Positions 10,274 through 18,662 of a DNA stretch of 64,000 bases are shown here, one piece after another. This stretch comes from Halomonas elongata DSM 2581. GTDB taxonomy: Bacteria > Pseudomonadota > Gammaproteobacteria > Pseudomonadales > Halomonadaceae. The notes under the pieces were generated by a model. That model was not told the origin of the DNA, did not search any database, and saw only the letters and a program-made list of their open reading frames with translations. The stretch covers positions 2,852,001 to 2,916,000 of the forward strand of contig NC_014532.2 of assembly GCF_000196875.2 (NCBI RefSeq), given 5' to 3'. A program made the position numbers and the translations under genes. The first letter of the stretch is position 1; each line of letters begins with the position of its first letter.

Positions 10274-10418
10274 CATGATCTCCTGAGACGCAGCACACTG
10301 CCAGACGATAGGATATCCTCACCGGGACGCCCCGGTCTTGTCGACGACATCGACCCAGAGCCAAATCGTCTGTTTCATTCACCCTCGGCTCATGCCGGCG
10401 AACCAACGAGAGACCCCG

Positions 10419-12365
10419 ATGCTCCGGACCCCGTCCTTCGCCTCCTGGAAAGCCTTGCTGACCACCGCCCTGCTGTGGCTGCCGATGGCCGCTTCGGCCG
10501 ATGACCGTGCCATGCACGACGCCCTCCAGGCGGCACGCGACCAGCGCTGGCACGCCATCGACCAGGCCGCCATCGAACACCACGTGCTGGCCGGCTACGT
10601 CGATTATCATCGCCTCAAGGCGCGCCTCCCCGCGGCCAGTCCCGAGCGCGTGCTGCACTTCATCGATGCGCACGCGGACTCGCCACTGGCGGGCTGGATG
10701 CGTGGCCAGGCCATCTCGGCCTACGGTGAAGCCGGACGCTACGGCGATCTCCTCGCGGTGGCCGATGGCGTGCCCGGCAGTACCGAACGTCAATGTCACT
10801 ATTATACCGCCCTGCTGGGCAGTGCACCCGCGAAGGCGGCGCAAGGCGGACGCGAACTATGGCACGAAGGCCGCTCCCAGCCGGACGCCTGCGATCCGCT
10901 GTTCGATACGCTGCGCGCCCGCGGCGATATCGGCTCCCTGGAAATCTGGGAGCGCATGATGCTGGCCTGGCGCAACGGAGAAACGGGGCTCGCCAAGTAT
11001 CTGGGCCGCATGCTCGGTCCCGACTGGGGCGACGGCAAGGCCGCCATGGGTCGCCTGCAGGCCGACTACTCGGCCATCACCACGATTCCCACCTGCATCG
11101 GCCCCGGTTGCCAAGGCAGTGGCGCGCTGTTCGAGGCCGCCATGCACGGTTTCACGCGGGCCGATACCGAGGCCGCCCTGGAAGCCTGGCGCAAGATATC
11201 GCCGCACCTGTCGATCGACACAGCCCATCGCCACTCGATCGAACACGACCTGGTCTTCTACTCGCTGGTTCGCGATATCCGCCAGAACCGAGCCTGGGTG
11301 GATGACGCCATACCACGTCTGGCCGACGACGACCTGCTCGTATTGCGTACTCGGGTCGCGCTGGCAGACCGTGACTGGCACAGCGTGATCGGCTGGATCG
11401 ACAGGATGACAGCGGAGCAGCGCGACAAGGCGCGCTGGCAGTACTGGCTGGGTCGCGCCCACGAACAGCTCGGCGACGACGCCACGGCCCGCTCCGCCTA
11501 TTCGCGCGCCGCCACCGAGCGCGATTTCTATGGTTTCGCCGCCGCCGACCGCCTGGGCCAGCCCTATGCCCTCGACATGGCTCCCACCCAGGTCGATCCG
11601 GCAGTGCGCCAGCGCGTCGCCGACTGGCCGGCAGTACGCCGCACCGAGGCCCTGCTGCGCATCGATGAACCCGGCCTGGCCAACAGCGAATGGTTCGCCG
11701 CCGCCGCACGCGCCTCGACCGAGGAAGCTCGCGCCCTGGCCGACTACGCACAACGCCGCGGCTGGCATGCACGCCTGGTGCAGACCACCATCGCCGCCAA
11801 GTTGTGGGACTCGCTGCCGTGGCGGTTCCCCGAAGCCTATCGTGCCGATTTCATGCGCTGGGGAGAGCGCACCGGCGTCGACCCTTATCTACTGATGGGC
11901 ATTGCCCGCCGCGAGAGCGCCTACAATCCAGAGGCCCTGTCGCCGGCCGGCGCCCGAGGCCTGATGCAGCTGATGCCGGGCACCGCCGCCACCGTCAGTC
12001 GCAAGCTGGGCCTGTCGGACCCCGGCCCTTACGGCGTGCTCGACCCGGCTCTCAACATCCGCCTGGGCAGCGCCTACATCGACGAGATGCTCGACCGCTA
12101 CCGCGGCAATCGCCTGGCCGCCACGGCGGCCTACAACGCCGGTCCACACCGTGTCGACCGCTGGCTGCGCGATGCCCCTCAGGCCTTCGACCTCTTCGTC
12201 GAGAGCATCCCGTTCCGCGAGACCCGACATTATGTCCAGGCCGTGATGACCTACCGGGTGATCTTTGAAAGCCTCGCACGGGGCGGAGACACGCGCGGCG
12301 TCGCCCTGCTGACTCCCGCGGAACGACAAGGGCAGTATGACGGATCGCTGCTGGCGAGGAATTGA
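10419..12365 (+). CDS. slt: Soluble lytic murein transglycosylase (Slt70-like)
   Basis: Cleaves the MurNAc-GlcNAc bond of peptidoglycan in the periplasm, forming 1,6-anhydro ends. From ATG 10419 the protein is 648 residues (E. coli Slt70 about 645). A signal peptide is expected at 1-27, with a hydrophobic core and AASADD cleavage area. A long alpha-superhelical U/L domain follows. The C-terminal SLT domain carries the catalytic Glu499 in ARRESAYNP, then GARGLMQLMPGTA and the AAYNAGPHRVDRW motif. Upstream in-frame starts lack a ribosome site and would bury the signal peptide. Confidence 0.93.
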   Translation: MLRTPSFASWKALLTTALLWLPMAASADDRAMHDALQAARDQRWHAIDQAAIEHHVLAGYVDYHRLKARLPAASPERVLHFIDAHADSPLAGWMRGQAISAYGEAGRYGDLLAVADGVPGSTERQCHYYTALLGSAPAKAAQGGRELWHEGRSQPDACDPLFDTLRARGDIGSLEIWERMMLAWRNGETGLAKYLGRMLGPDWGDGKAAMGRLQADYSAITTIPTCIGPGCQGSGALFEAAMHGFTRADTEAALEAWRKISPHLSIDTAHRHSIEHDLVFYSLVRDIRQNRAWVDDAIPRLADDDLLVLRTRVALADRDWHSVIGWIDRMTAEQRDKARWQYWLGRAHEQLGDDATARSAYSRAATERDFYGFAAADRLGQPYALDMAPTQVDPAVRQRVADWPAVRRTEALLRIDEPGLANSEWFAAAARASTEEARALADYAQRRGWHARLVQTTIAAKLWDSLPWRFPEAYRADFMRWGERTGVDPYLLMGIARRESAYNPEALSPAGARGLMQLMPGTAATVSRKLGLSDPGPYGVLDPALNIRLGSAYIDEMLDRYRGNRLAATAAYNAGPHRVDRWLRDAPQAFDLFVESIPFRETRHYVQAVMTYRVIFESLARGGDTRGVALLTPAERQGQYDGSLLARN

Positions 12366-12370
12366 GAGAA

Positions 12371-12418
12371 AGAAGGAAGAAGGAAGAAGGAAGAAGGAAG
12401 AAGGAAGAAGGAAGAAGA
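12371..12418. repeat. Heptanucleotide tandem repeat (AGAAGGA)n
   Basis: Six exact copies of AGAAGGA at 12371-12412 followed by a partial copy, starting 6 bases after the slt stop. A 12-base inverted copy (CTTCCTTCTTCC) lies at 12484-12495, so transcripts could fold between the two. The strand is purely purine over about 48 bases. Confidence 0.95.
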
Positions 12419-12540
12419 CAGGCTAGTCCCGGGGATGGGAGGTCAAGGTTTACTCTTCTCTCTTAAAGGCCCGGGGCGCCGCTCTTCCTTCTTCCAACGG
12501 CACAGCCGCGTTCTTCACACTCCCGGCGAAGCCGGGGGCG

Positions 12541-13191
12541 TCAGCCGGGGGTTCGCGTCAAGGCAAGCTTGACGCCGAACCCGATCAACACGCCGCCGGT
12601 CACTCCGTTCAACCAGCGCGAGAAGGCGGGGCTCGCCAGCCAGCGACTGGCACTGCCCACCATCAACACCACGCCGATCTGCCACAGGTTGGCGACGATG
12701 AAGTGGACGCCCGCCAGCCACAGCGACTTGACGAGCGCGGGGTCGCCCGGCGAGATGAACTGCGGCAGGAAGGCCATGTAAAAGACCACCGTCTTGGGAT
12801 TGAGGACGTTGGACAGCAGCCCTTCGCGCAGTGGACGCCAGACAGGCACCGCCCGGCTTTCCTCCTCGATACTAGCTACCGGCAACCCCTGGCCTCGCCG
12901 TGCCGCCATCAGGCCGTTAAAGCCCAGCCAGATCAGATAGGCCGCCCCCACCAGCTTGAGCACCCCGAACGCCCAGGCCGACTGCAACAGGATCAGCGAA
13001 ATGCCCAGGGCCGAGACGGTGGCATGCACGAAGAGTCCGCTGCAGATCGCCAGGCTGGTCAGGATGCCGTCCCGAACCCCACCACGGCTGGTATTGCGAA
13101 TGACCAGCAGGGTATCGACTCCCGGCGTGATGCTGAGCAGGGTGATCGCTACCAGAAAGGGCCAGAACTGAGAGTCGAAGAACATTGCCAT
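12541..13191 (-). CDS. LysE/RhtB family amino-acid exporter
   Basis: A 216-residue inner-membrane protein of the LysE/RhtB superfamily with six hydrophobic segments. The N-terminal signature ITLLSITPGVDTLLVIRNTSRGGVRDG includes the family's PGP-like motif (here PGV), and VGAAYLIWLGFNGLMAAR lies near 80-97. Family members export amino acids such as lysine, homoserine or threonine; the substrate here is unknown. It begins 3 bases after the stop of the TM2 gene, so the two are one transcript. A short CCCGGC/GCCGGG hairpin at about 12522-12537 follows. Confidence 0.85.
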   Translation of the reverse strand: MAMFFDSQFWPFLVAITLLSITPGVDTLLVIRNTSRGGVRDGILTSLAICSGLFVHATVSALGISLILLQSAWAFGVLKLVGAAYLIWLGFNGLMAARRGQGLPVASIEEESRAVPVWRPLREGLLSNVLNPKTVVFYMAFLPQFISPGDPALVKSLWLAGVHFIVANLWQIGVVLMVGSASRWLASPAFSRWLNGVTGGVLIGFGVKLALTRTPG

Positions 13192-13194
13192 GCC

Positions 13195-13620
13195 TCAGCC
13201 GTTGAAGATGCCCCGTTCAGTATGGCGCATGGAGATCTGGTCGTTGAGCGTCCAGAAATCGTACAACACGCCAAGGCCGAGCAGCCCCAGGGTACAGAGA
13301 TAGAGGATGCCGGTGAGCCACTTGCCCTGATAGAAGCGGTGAACCCCCAGGGCCCCCAGAAAGGTCAGCAACAGCCAGGCCAGGGAGTAATTGATCGGGC
13401 CGGCCTGGAAGCGCAGGTCCGCCTGGCGGTCCATGGAGGGGATCAGAAACAGGTCGATCAACCAGCCAATGCCCAGCAGTCCGAAGGTGAAGAACCAGAT
13501 CGTACCGGTGACCGGCTTGCCATAGTAGAAACGGTGGGCACCGAGAAAGCCGAACAGCCAGAGCAGATAGCCGATCAGCTTGCTGTGTGTGCCTTCCGAG
13601 GAAATGTTCGTGTGGTCCAT
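13195..13620 (-). CDS. Protein with two TM2 domains
   Basis: 141 residues from ATG 13620, chosen over an upstream TTG because GAGAGACAGG precedes it. Two successive TM2 domains are visible: KLIGYLLWLFGFLGAHRFYYGK with IGWLIDLFLIP, then LAWLLLTFLGALGVHRFYQGK with GVLYDFWTLNDQI. Each repeat has the G.HRFY.G motif between two membrane helices and an aspartate in the second helix, giving four helices. TM2 proteins have no settled bacterial function. First gene of a pair with the LysE-type exporter. Confidence 0.8.
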   Translation of the reverse strand: MDHTNISSEGTHSKLIGYLLWLFGFLGAHRFYYGKPVTGTIWFFTFGLLGIGWLIDLFLIPSMDRQADLRFQAGPINYSLAWLLLTFLGALGVHRFYQGKWLTGILYLCTLGLLGLGVLYDFWTLNDQISMRHTERGIFNG

Positions 13621-13635
13621 GAGCCTGTCTCTCAA

Positions 13636-13922
13636 TAAGCCTTGCAGTCAGCCCCGGGCCGCTGGACGACCGGGGTCTTTCGATCTACAGTGACCAAGGG
13701 TGGAGGTACCAGTCTCCCTGCGCCACTCTGTTGACGCAACCTTGGTGCTGGTGCACCATCCAAGGCGTTGGTCAGCAAGTAGAAAAGTCGTCAGTTGTAC
13801 GTCGATCCCTTCGATACACCCAGTGCGCACTTCTTTCTTGTCTTGCCCACGCATTTGGGTCACGGCGCGGTAAATGGTCGTCCGACCCAGCATCATCATC
13901 TAGTTAGTTAAGGAAATCGACA
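13636..13922 (+). promoter_or_regulatory. Promoter and long leader of the cold-shock gene
   Basis: About 290 bases with no supported gene. It contains a nested inverted repeat at 13740-13765 (CCTTGG ... CCAAGG with an inner GGTGC/CACC), extended by CAAC/GTTG on its flanks. AAGGAAA lies close before the ATG. A structured leader is typical of cold-shock mRNAs. An 83-codon minus-strand frame here has no ribosome site or recognisable content. Confidence 0.45.
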
Positions 13923-14129
13923 ATGGCAACTGGCACTGTCAAGTGGTTCAACGACACCAAGGGCTATGGCTTCATCTCTCCGGAAGACGGCGGCGATGAC
14001 CTCTTTGTCCACTTCTCCGAAATTCAGGCTGAAGGCTTCAAGTCTCTGCAGGATGGCCAGAAGGTCTCCTTCGAAGTCACCCAGGGCAAGAAAGGCCTTC
14101 AGGCCTCCAACGTCCGGGTCACCGACTGA
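13923..14129 (+). CDS. Cold-shock protein, CspA/CapB type
   Basis: A 68-residue single-stranded nucleic-acid-binding protein (OB-fold RNA chaperone). RNP1 is KGYGFISP at 13-20 and RNP2 DLFVHFS at 26-32, and the sequence ends in [10 protein letters not shown]. The first residues [14 protein letters not shown] closely match Pseudomonas CapB/CspA-type proteins. It is monocistronic with its own terminator; the long leader suggests post-transcriptional cold control. Confidence 0.96.
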   Translation: MATGTVKWFNDTKGYGFISPEDGGDDLFVHFSEIQAEGFKSLQDGQKVSFEVTQGKKGLQASNVRVTD

Positions 14130-14183
14130 GGTCTACGACCTCTGATCCGGAGTCGCCGTCATTCGACGCGATCTCTTTGCGAA

Positions 14184-14209
14184 GGCCCACCCCTCAGGTG
14201 GGCCTTTTT
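14184..14209 (+). terminator. Terminator of the cold-shock gene
   Basis: Stem GGCCCACC/GGTGGGCC with loop CCTCA followed by TTTTT, about 55 bases after the stop. Confidence 0.93.
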
Positions 14210-14225
14210 CATGCCCCTATCGTCG

Positions 14226-14948
14226 TCACGGCGACTCTTCCGGCTCCAGGGTCGAATCGCTTATCTCGTCGGGCACCTGACGCTCGGCCTGTTCGAACTG
14301 CTGGTCGATTTTCTTGCTGGCCTCCTCGAAGCGCCGTTCCGTTTCCTCCAGGATCGCCTGTACTTCCGGATCGGAACTGCCCTCTTCCAGGGTGGTGGCA
14401 TCTTCGGGCAGCTCGGACGGTGACTCCAGAGCGGCGTCGAGATCCGTGGATGCCTCGGATTCCGGCGTCGTCGTCGGCTCGGGAATATCCTGTTCGGCTT
14501 CCTTGAACTGCTCGTCGACTTTCTTGCTGGCCTCCTCGAAGCGCCGTTCGGTCTCCTCGATGATGGCGTCGACATCGTCGCTGCTGGTCTCGCCCGGCAT
14601 GGCCTCCGATTCATTCAGGACCTCGCCCTCATCCGGAGGTTCGATGGCCGAAGGCTCATCGGCGATGTCGGCGACTTCGCCCTGCGACGCTGCGGAGTCC
14701 GGCTCGGACGCCGATGCATCCGCGGTGTCATCCGCCGTCTGCTGCGAGTCGCCATCCTCGGCATCACGCGCGACCCGTTCGCTCTGTGTCGCGCTTTCCT
14801 CCGTGGTGGACGTCTGTGTCTCTTGCTGTTGCGTGTCGGTGCCCTGTGACACACTCTCTTCACTCGATGGGGCGCTCTCGTCATCTCCACACCCGGCAAG
14901 CGCCAAGGTGGCAGCCAGTGCGAGCGGTCCCCAGAATTTCATCGCCAT
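14226..14948 (-). CDS. Acidic lipoprotein with a duplicated coiled-coil module
   Basis: 240 residues from ATG 14948, which follows GGGAGGTAAC. The signal peptide ends in the lipobox LALAGC, so the mature protein starts at a lipid-modified cysteine, and Asp at +2/+3 (CGDD) could favour inner-membrane retention. A long Ser/Glu/Gln/Asp-rich, probably disordered region is followed by two nearly identical helical modules (IIEETERRFEEASKKVDEQF and ILEETERRFEEASKKIDQQF) separated by about 35 acidic residues. I do not recognise the family. The duplication is also visible in the DNA (near 14310-14340 and 14520-14555). Single gene, convergent with the cold-shock gene. Confidence 0.75.
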   Translation of the reverse strand: MAMKFWGPLALAATLALAGCGDDESAPSSEESVSQGTDTQQQETQTSTTEESATQSERVARDAEDGDSQQTADDTADASASEPDSAASQGEVADIADEPSAIEPPDEGEVLNESEAMPGETSSDDVDAIIEETERRFEEASKKVDEQFKEAEQDIPEPTTTPESEASTDLDAALESPSELPEDATTLEEGSSDPEVQAILEETERRFEEASKKIDQQFEQAERQVPDEISDSTLEPEESP

Positions 14949-15049
14949 CGTTACCTCCCAAGAAACGAAGCGACATTGCACCAGAGCCCCCGAACCATCG
15001 CAAGCGGCGTCGCGAAAGCCATGGTCACCAAGCGCCATGTCGCCTGGTG

Positions 15050-15478
15050 CTATGTCGCGAACAGCTGTCCCTGAATATCCCGGAACGCCTTGAACTCGAT
15101 GGCATTGCCACTGGGGTCACGGAAGAACATCGTGGCCTGTTCGCCGGGCTCTCCCTGAAAACGCACGCAAGGGGCGATATCGAAGCGGATGCCCGCCGTG
15201 GTCAAGCGATCGACCAGGGCCTCCCAATCCTCCATTTCCAGCACCACACCGAAATGTGGCACCGGAACGCCATGCCCATCCACGGGGTTGCGATGATTCT
15301 CGACCCCCGCTTCGCCCAGGGCGGGATTTAGGTGGCAGACGAACTGATGACCATAGAGGTTGAAATCGGCCCAGGTGTCGCTGGATCGGCCCTCGTCGCA
15401 TCCCAGCAGCTCACCATAGAAACGCCGGGCCTCGGCCAGGTCACGCACCTGAACGGCGAGGTGGAAAGGTGTCAGCAT
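15050..15478 (-). CDS. VOC superfamily protein (glyoxalase/dioxygenase-like)
   Basis: A 142-residue vicinal oxygen chelate protein. It opens with [23 protein letters not shown], the metal-ligand His of the first beta-alpha-beta-beta-beta module, and ends with [15 protein letters not shown], carrying the ligand Glu of the second module. It resembles the COG3565 'predicted dioxygenase' group; the reaction is unknown. The ATG at 15478 has GGAGGAG upstream; a 48-residue extension into the neighbouring gene is rejected. Confidence 0.8.
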   Translation of the reverse strand: MLTPFHLAVQVRDLAEARRFYGELLGCDEGRSSDTWADFNLYGHQFVCHLNPALGEAGVENHRNPVDGHGVPVPHFGVVLEMEDWEALVDRLTTAGIRFDIAPCVRFQGEPGEQATMFFRDPSGNAIEFKAFRDIQGQLFAT

Positions 15479-15512
15479 GATGGCTCCTCCGTGAATGGCA
15501 ACATCGCCACCT

Positions 15513-16451
15513 TCATGATGCCGCGCGGGACCAGGACTCGCCAGCCCCGTTCGAGCGATGAGAGAACAAGGGACAGTCCTCGGGCACCACGAGTTCCAGT
15601 GCGCCCGAGTTGATCTCGGCATGGAAGCCAGTACGACTCATGGGCTCACCATCCAGGGTCAATGGCAGATCGTCGGCACCCTCGAAGCTCAGCCAGGGGG
15701 TACGGAAGGTCTCGACGAATTCCCCTTTCCGGGGGCGTTCCAGCAGCTCCCGACGCATCGCCAGCATTTCCCGCAGCGAGTTGAAATCGCGTACCAGCAG
15801 AATATCCAGCAGACCGTCATCGAGACGAGCCTCGGGCGTCAGTCGCTGGCCGCCACCGGCCTGAGTGCCATTGCCCATGGCCAGCACGAACAGCGAGGCA
15901 TCGCTCTGCCCTTCCGCCCAACTCAGACGCCCGGCATAGGGGTGATGCTGCCAGGCCTTGAGCGCGCCGATCAGCGAATAGGCGCCGCCACCCAGCAATC
16001 GCTTGAGACTCTTGGGCGTGGAGGAGGTTACCTCGGCCCCGAAGCCGCCAGTGGTCATGTTGAGGAAATAGCGATCATCCAGGCGTGCCACGTCGACGGG
16101 ACGCGACGACAGGTGGAGCGCCGCTTCCAGGGCCGCGCCGGGCATCAACGGCAAGCCCAGCGACGTCGCCAGGTCGTTGGCGCTGCCCAACGGCAGGATG
16201 CCCAGTGCCGGGCGCCGCTCCGGCGACAGGCGCATCAGGCCATTGACCACCTCGTTGACGGTGCCATCACCACCGCCGGCGATCACCCGCGACCGGCCGG
16301 CATATCCTGCCTGTTCGGCCAGCAGGGCGGCATCTCCCTGCTCCCAGGTCACCAGTACTTCCAGCTCGGCGCCGGCATTCCGGTGGGCGAAGACGGCCTC
16401 ACGCACCTGGGGCAATTGCGCTACCTGGCCATTGAGAATCAGTCGGATCAT
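15513..16451 (-). CDS. yegS: YegS-type lipid kinase (diacylglycerol kinase catalytic domain)
   Basis: 312 residues. The DAGK catalytic domain shows [16 protein letters not shown] at about 57-72 and [16 protein letters not shown] at about 84-99, the nucleotide-binding motifs of the YegS/DgkB family. The C-terminal beta domain contains [15 protein letters not shown] and the [11 protein letters not shown] motif. It is a probable soluble lipid kinase that phosphorylates phosphatidylglycerol or a related lipid, as reported for E. coli YegS. It lies 34 bases upstream of the VOC gene and may be cotranscribed with it. Confidence 0.88.
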   Translation of the reverse strand: MIRLILNGQVAQLPQVREAVFAHRNAGAELEVLVTWEQGDAALLAEQAGYAGRSRVIAGGGDGTVNEVVNGLMRLSPERRPALGILPLGSANDLATSLGLPLMPGAALEAALHLSSRPVDVARLDDRYFLNMTTGGFGAEVTSSTPKSLKRLLGGGAYSLIGALKAWQHHPYAGRLSWAEGQSDASLFVLAMGNGTQAGGGQRLTPEARLDDGLLDILLVRDFNSLREMLAMRRELLERPRKGEFVETFRTPWLSFEGADDLPLTLDGEPMSRTGFHAEINSGALELVVPEDCPLFSHRSNGAGESWSRAAS

Positions 16452-16591
16452 GCCCTCCCTGCCTCCTTGAAGACTCCCGGATGCGTCACTCCCGTTTCAC
16501 GGCGCTGCGATACAGTGCAATGATGAATGCCATTCACTTTACGACTTCCTTACACTATCTGTCTGCATGCCCTCGGTACAGCGGAGCCTTC

Positions 16592-18190
16592 ATGATCGAC
16601 CCGGCCATCATCATCGCCGCCTTCCTCGGCGGCCTCGTCGCCCTGAGCCTGCATCTGCCTCCTCTGGTAGGCTTCCTGGCCGGTGGCTTCGTGCTCAATT
16701 TCCTGGGCGTCGAGCCGTCTCCCCTTCTCGGTGCGCTGGCCGATATAGGCGTGACTCTGCTGCTGTTCACCATCGGCCTAAAGCTGGACATACGCACCCT
16801 GTTACGCCGTGATGTGTGGGGCGGCGCCAGCCTGCACATGCTCGTCTCGACACTGACCCTGGTGGCCATCTTCGCGATTCTCAAGGCAGCGGGACTGCCA
16901 CTGCTGGCCAGTGTCGCCCCGAGCACCCTGCTGCTGCTGGCCTTCGCGCTGTCCTTTTCGAGCACGGTGTTCGTGGTCAAGGTGCTGGAGAAACGCAGCG
17001 AGACCCAGGCTGCCTATGGGCGCCTGGCCATCGGGGTGCTGATCATGCAGGACATCTTCGCGGTGGCCTTCCTGACCGTCTCCAGCGGCACCCTGCCCAG
17101 CCCCTGGGCGCTGGGACTGGTGCTGCTGATTCCTCTGGCACCGGCGCTGCGCGCCTTGCTCGACCGGCTGGGCCACGGCGAGATGCAGATGCTGTTCGGC
17201 ATCCTGCTGGCTCTGGTACTGGGCTATGCGCTGTTCGAGGCCGTCGGCATCAAGGGCGACCTCGGCGCGCTGCTCATCGGCTTGCTGCTGTCTCCTCATC
17301 CGGCGGGCCAAACGCTGGCACGCTCGATGTTCAGCCTCAAGGAGCTCCTGCTGGTGGGCTTCTTCCTGAGTCTTGGCCTGACGGCACTGCCAAGTTGGGA
17401 ACAGTTGGGGGTAGCGACGCTGCTGGTCCTGTTGCTGCCCTTGAAAGGCCTCCTCTACCAATTGGTCTTCATGCGCTTTCGCATGCGTCACCGCACCTCC
17501 CTGCTGGCGTCGCTGAGCCTGACCAACTATTCGGAATTCGGCTTGATCGTCGGCGCCATCGCCGTCAGTGCCGGCTGGCTGCCCGCCAGGTGGCTGGTGA
17601 TCCTGTCCCTGGCAGTGGCCATGAGCTTTGCCGCCTCTTCCCTGCTCAATGCCTTCAGCGAGCGGCTCTACCGTCGCCTCGAGCCCCTCCTGCCGGCCAT
17701 CGATACCGCCGCTCTCACGCCCAGCGATCGCCCCATCGAAGTCGGCGATGCCGAGGCCGTCGTGCTCGGCATGGGGCGTATCGGGCGCAGCGCCTATCGA
17801 CGCCTGCAGAAGGAATACGGACTCCAGGTACTGGGCATCGACAGCAATCCCAAGAGCGTTGCCCGACTGAGCGAACGAGGCTTCAACATCCTGGAGGGGG
17901 ACGCCGTGGACTCCGACTTCTGGGACAAGCTGCTGATGTCCCCCGAAGTACGCGTGGTGGTGCTGGCCATGCCGCACCACGCCGGTAACCTGGCGGCGCT
18001 GAAGCAACTCCGTCGGCGCCACTTCCCCGGCCACATCACCGCCGTGGTGGAATATCCCGAGGAAATCGAACCGATACGCGAGCTCGGCGCCCATGCCGTC
18101 TTCCACGTTTATGACGAAGCAGGCCGGGCACTGGCCGACAGCGCCGCCGAGGAGGCCGGCATCGATTCGAAGATCGGCCAACTCGGCTGA
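16592..18190 (+). CDS. CPA2-family cation:proton antiporter with TrkA-N domain (Kef-like)
   Basis: 532 residues from ATG 16592 (GCGGAGCC ribosome site); a 37-residue upstream extension is rejected. The CPA2 membrane domain covers about 1-380 with 12-13 helices, including LADIGVTLLLFTIGLKLDIRTL and FSSTVFVVKVLEKR. A Rossmann RCK/TrkA-N domain follows, with VVLGMGRIGRSAY at about 389-401 and IDSNPKSVARLSERG. It probably exports K+ or Na+ against H+, gated by NAD(H) or a ligand, and is closer to YbaL/KefB-like proteins than to GSH-regulated KefC as judged by length. Confidence 0.88.
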   Translation: MIDPAIIIAAFLGGLVALSLHLPPLVGFLAGGFVLNFLGVEPSPLLGALADIGVTLLLFTIGLKLDIRTLLRRDVWGGASLHMLVSTLTLVAIFAILKAAGLPLLASVAPSTLLLLAFALSFSSTVFVVKVLEKRSETQAAYGRLAIGVLIMQDIFAVAFLTVSSGTLPSPWALGLVLLIPLAPALRALLDRLGHGEMQMLFGILLALVLGYALFEAVGIKGDLGALLIGLLLSPHPAGQTLARSMFSLKELLLVGFFLSLGLTALPSWEQLGVATLLVLLLPLKGLLYQLVFMRFRMRHRTSLLASLSLTNYSEFGLIVGAIAVSAGWLPARWLVILSLAVAMSFAASSLLNAFSERLYRRLEPLLPAIDTAALTPSDRPIEVGDAEAVVLGMGRIGRSAYRRLQKEYGLQVLGIDSNPKSVARLSERGFNILEGDAVDSDFWDKLLMSPEVRVVVLAMPHHAGNLAALKQLRRRHFPGHITAVVEYPEEIEPIRELGAHAVFHVYDEAGRALADSAAEEAGIDSKIGQLG

Positions 18191-18259
18191 GCCTTGCCCC
18201 CGTTGCCCATGAGCCGCGATACTGACGGCCGATTCAGCCCAGCGACGGACGCTTCGCTC

Positions 18260-18547
18260 ATGGAAGATCTCTTCGCCTTCATCAGCAATGCCCTCGGCGA
18301 GGGCATTCGCCTGATCGTCGACCTCTTGACCGGCCTTTTCACGCATCTCGACGATGCCGTCGACGGCCTGTTGAACGGCCTGTCCGGCTCGCTCGGCATC
18401 TCGCCCTCTTTGCTCAGCCTGGCCATCCTGGTGTTCGGGCTCTGGCTGCTGTGGCGCGGCTTTCGCGCCCTGATGCAACGCGCCATCATCGCCGCTCTAC
18501 TCTGGTGGTTGGTGGGGTTGCTGGTGCTTGGCTGGCTGATCAACTAG
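18260..18547 (+). CDS. Small membrane protein of unknown function
   Basis: About 95 residues from ATG 18260; earlier in-frame starts at 18194 (TTG) or 18209 are possible and no start has a good ribosome site. An amphipathic N-terminal half (LIVDLLTGLFTHLDDAVDGLLNGL) is followed by two hydrophobic helices, about 48-65 and 72-93. I do not recognise it. It lies 69 bases after the antiporter and may be cotranscribed, ending at a bidirectional terminator. Confidence 0.5.
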   Translation: MEDLFAFISNALGEGIRLIVDLLTGLFTHLDDAVDGLLNGLSGSLGISPSLLSLAILVFGLWLLWRGFRALMQRAIIAALLWWLVGLLVLGWLIN

Positions 18548-18598
18548 GCACGCGACGCTGGGCATCATGCCCCGTTCGGCGGTTTCCCGATAAAACGA

Positions 18599-18626
18599 AG
18601 GCGCCGCTCCAGCAGGGGCGGCGCCT
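18599..18626. terminator. Bidirectional terminator between the small membrane protein gene and pepN
   Basis: Stem AGGCGCCGC/GCGGCGCCT with a 10-base loop; TTTC follows on the plus strand and CTTCGTTTT on the minus strand. Both flanking genes converge here. Confidence 0.8.
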
Positions 18627-18662
18627 TTCAGTGACGAACGATCACGAAGGAAGCGCTGGACG

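Noticed and set aside
12371..12418. CRISPR array
   Set aside because: Units are 7 bases and directly adjacent, without spacers; it is a simple tandem repeat.
13648..13899. An 83-codon minus-strand frame in the cold-shock leader
   Set aside because: No ribosome site, no domain, and the region is better explained as promoter and structured leader.
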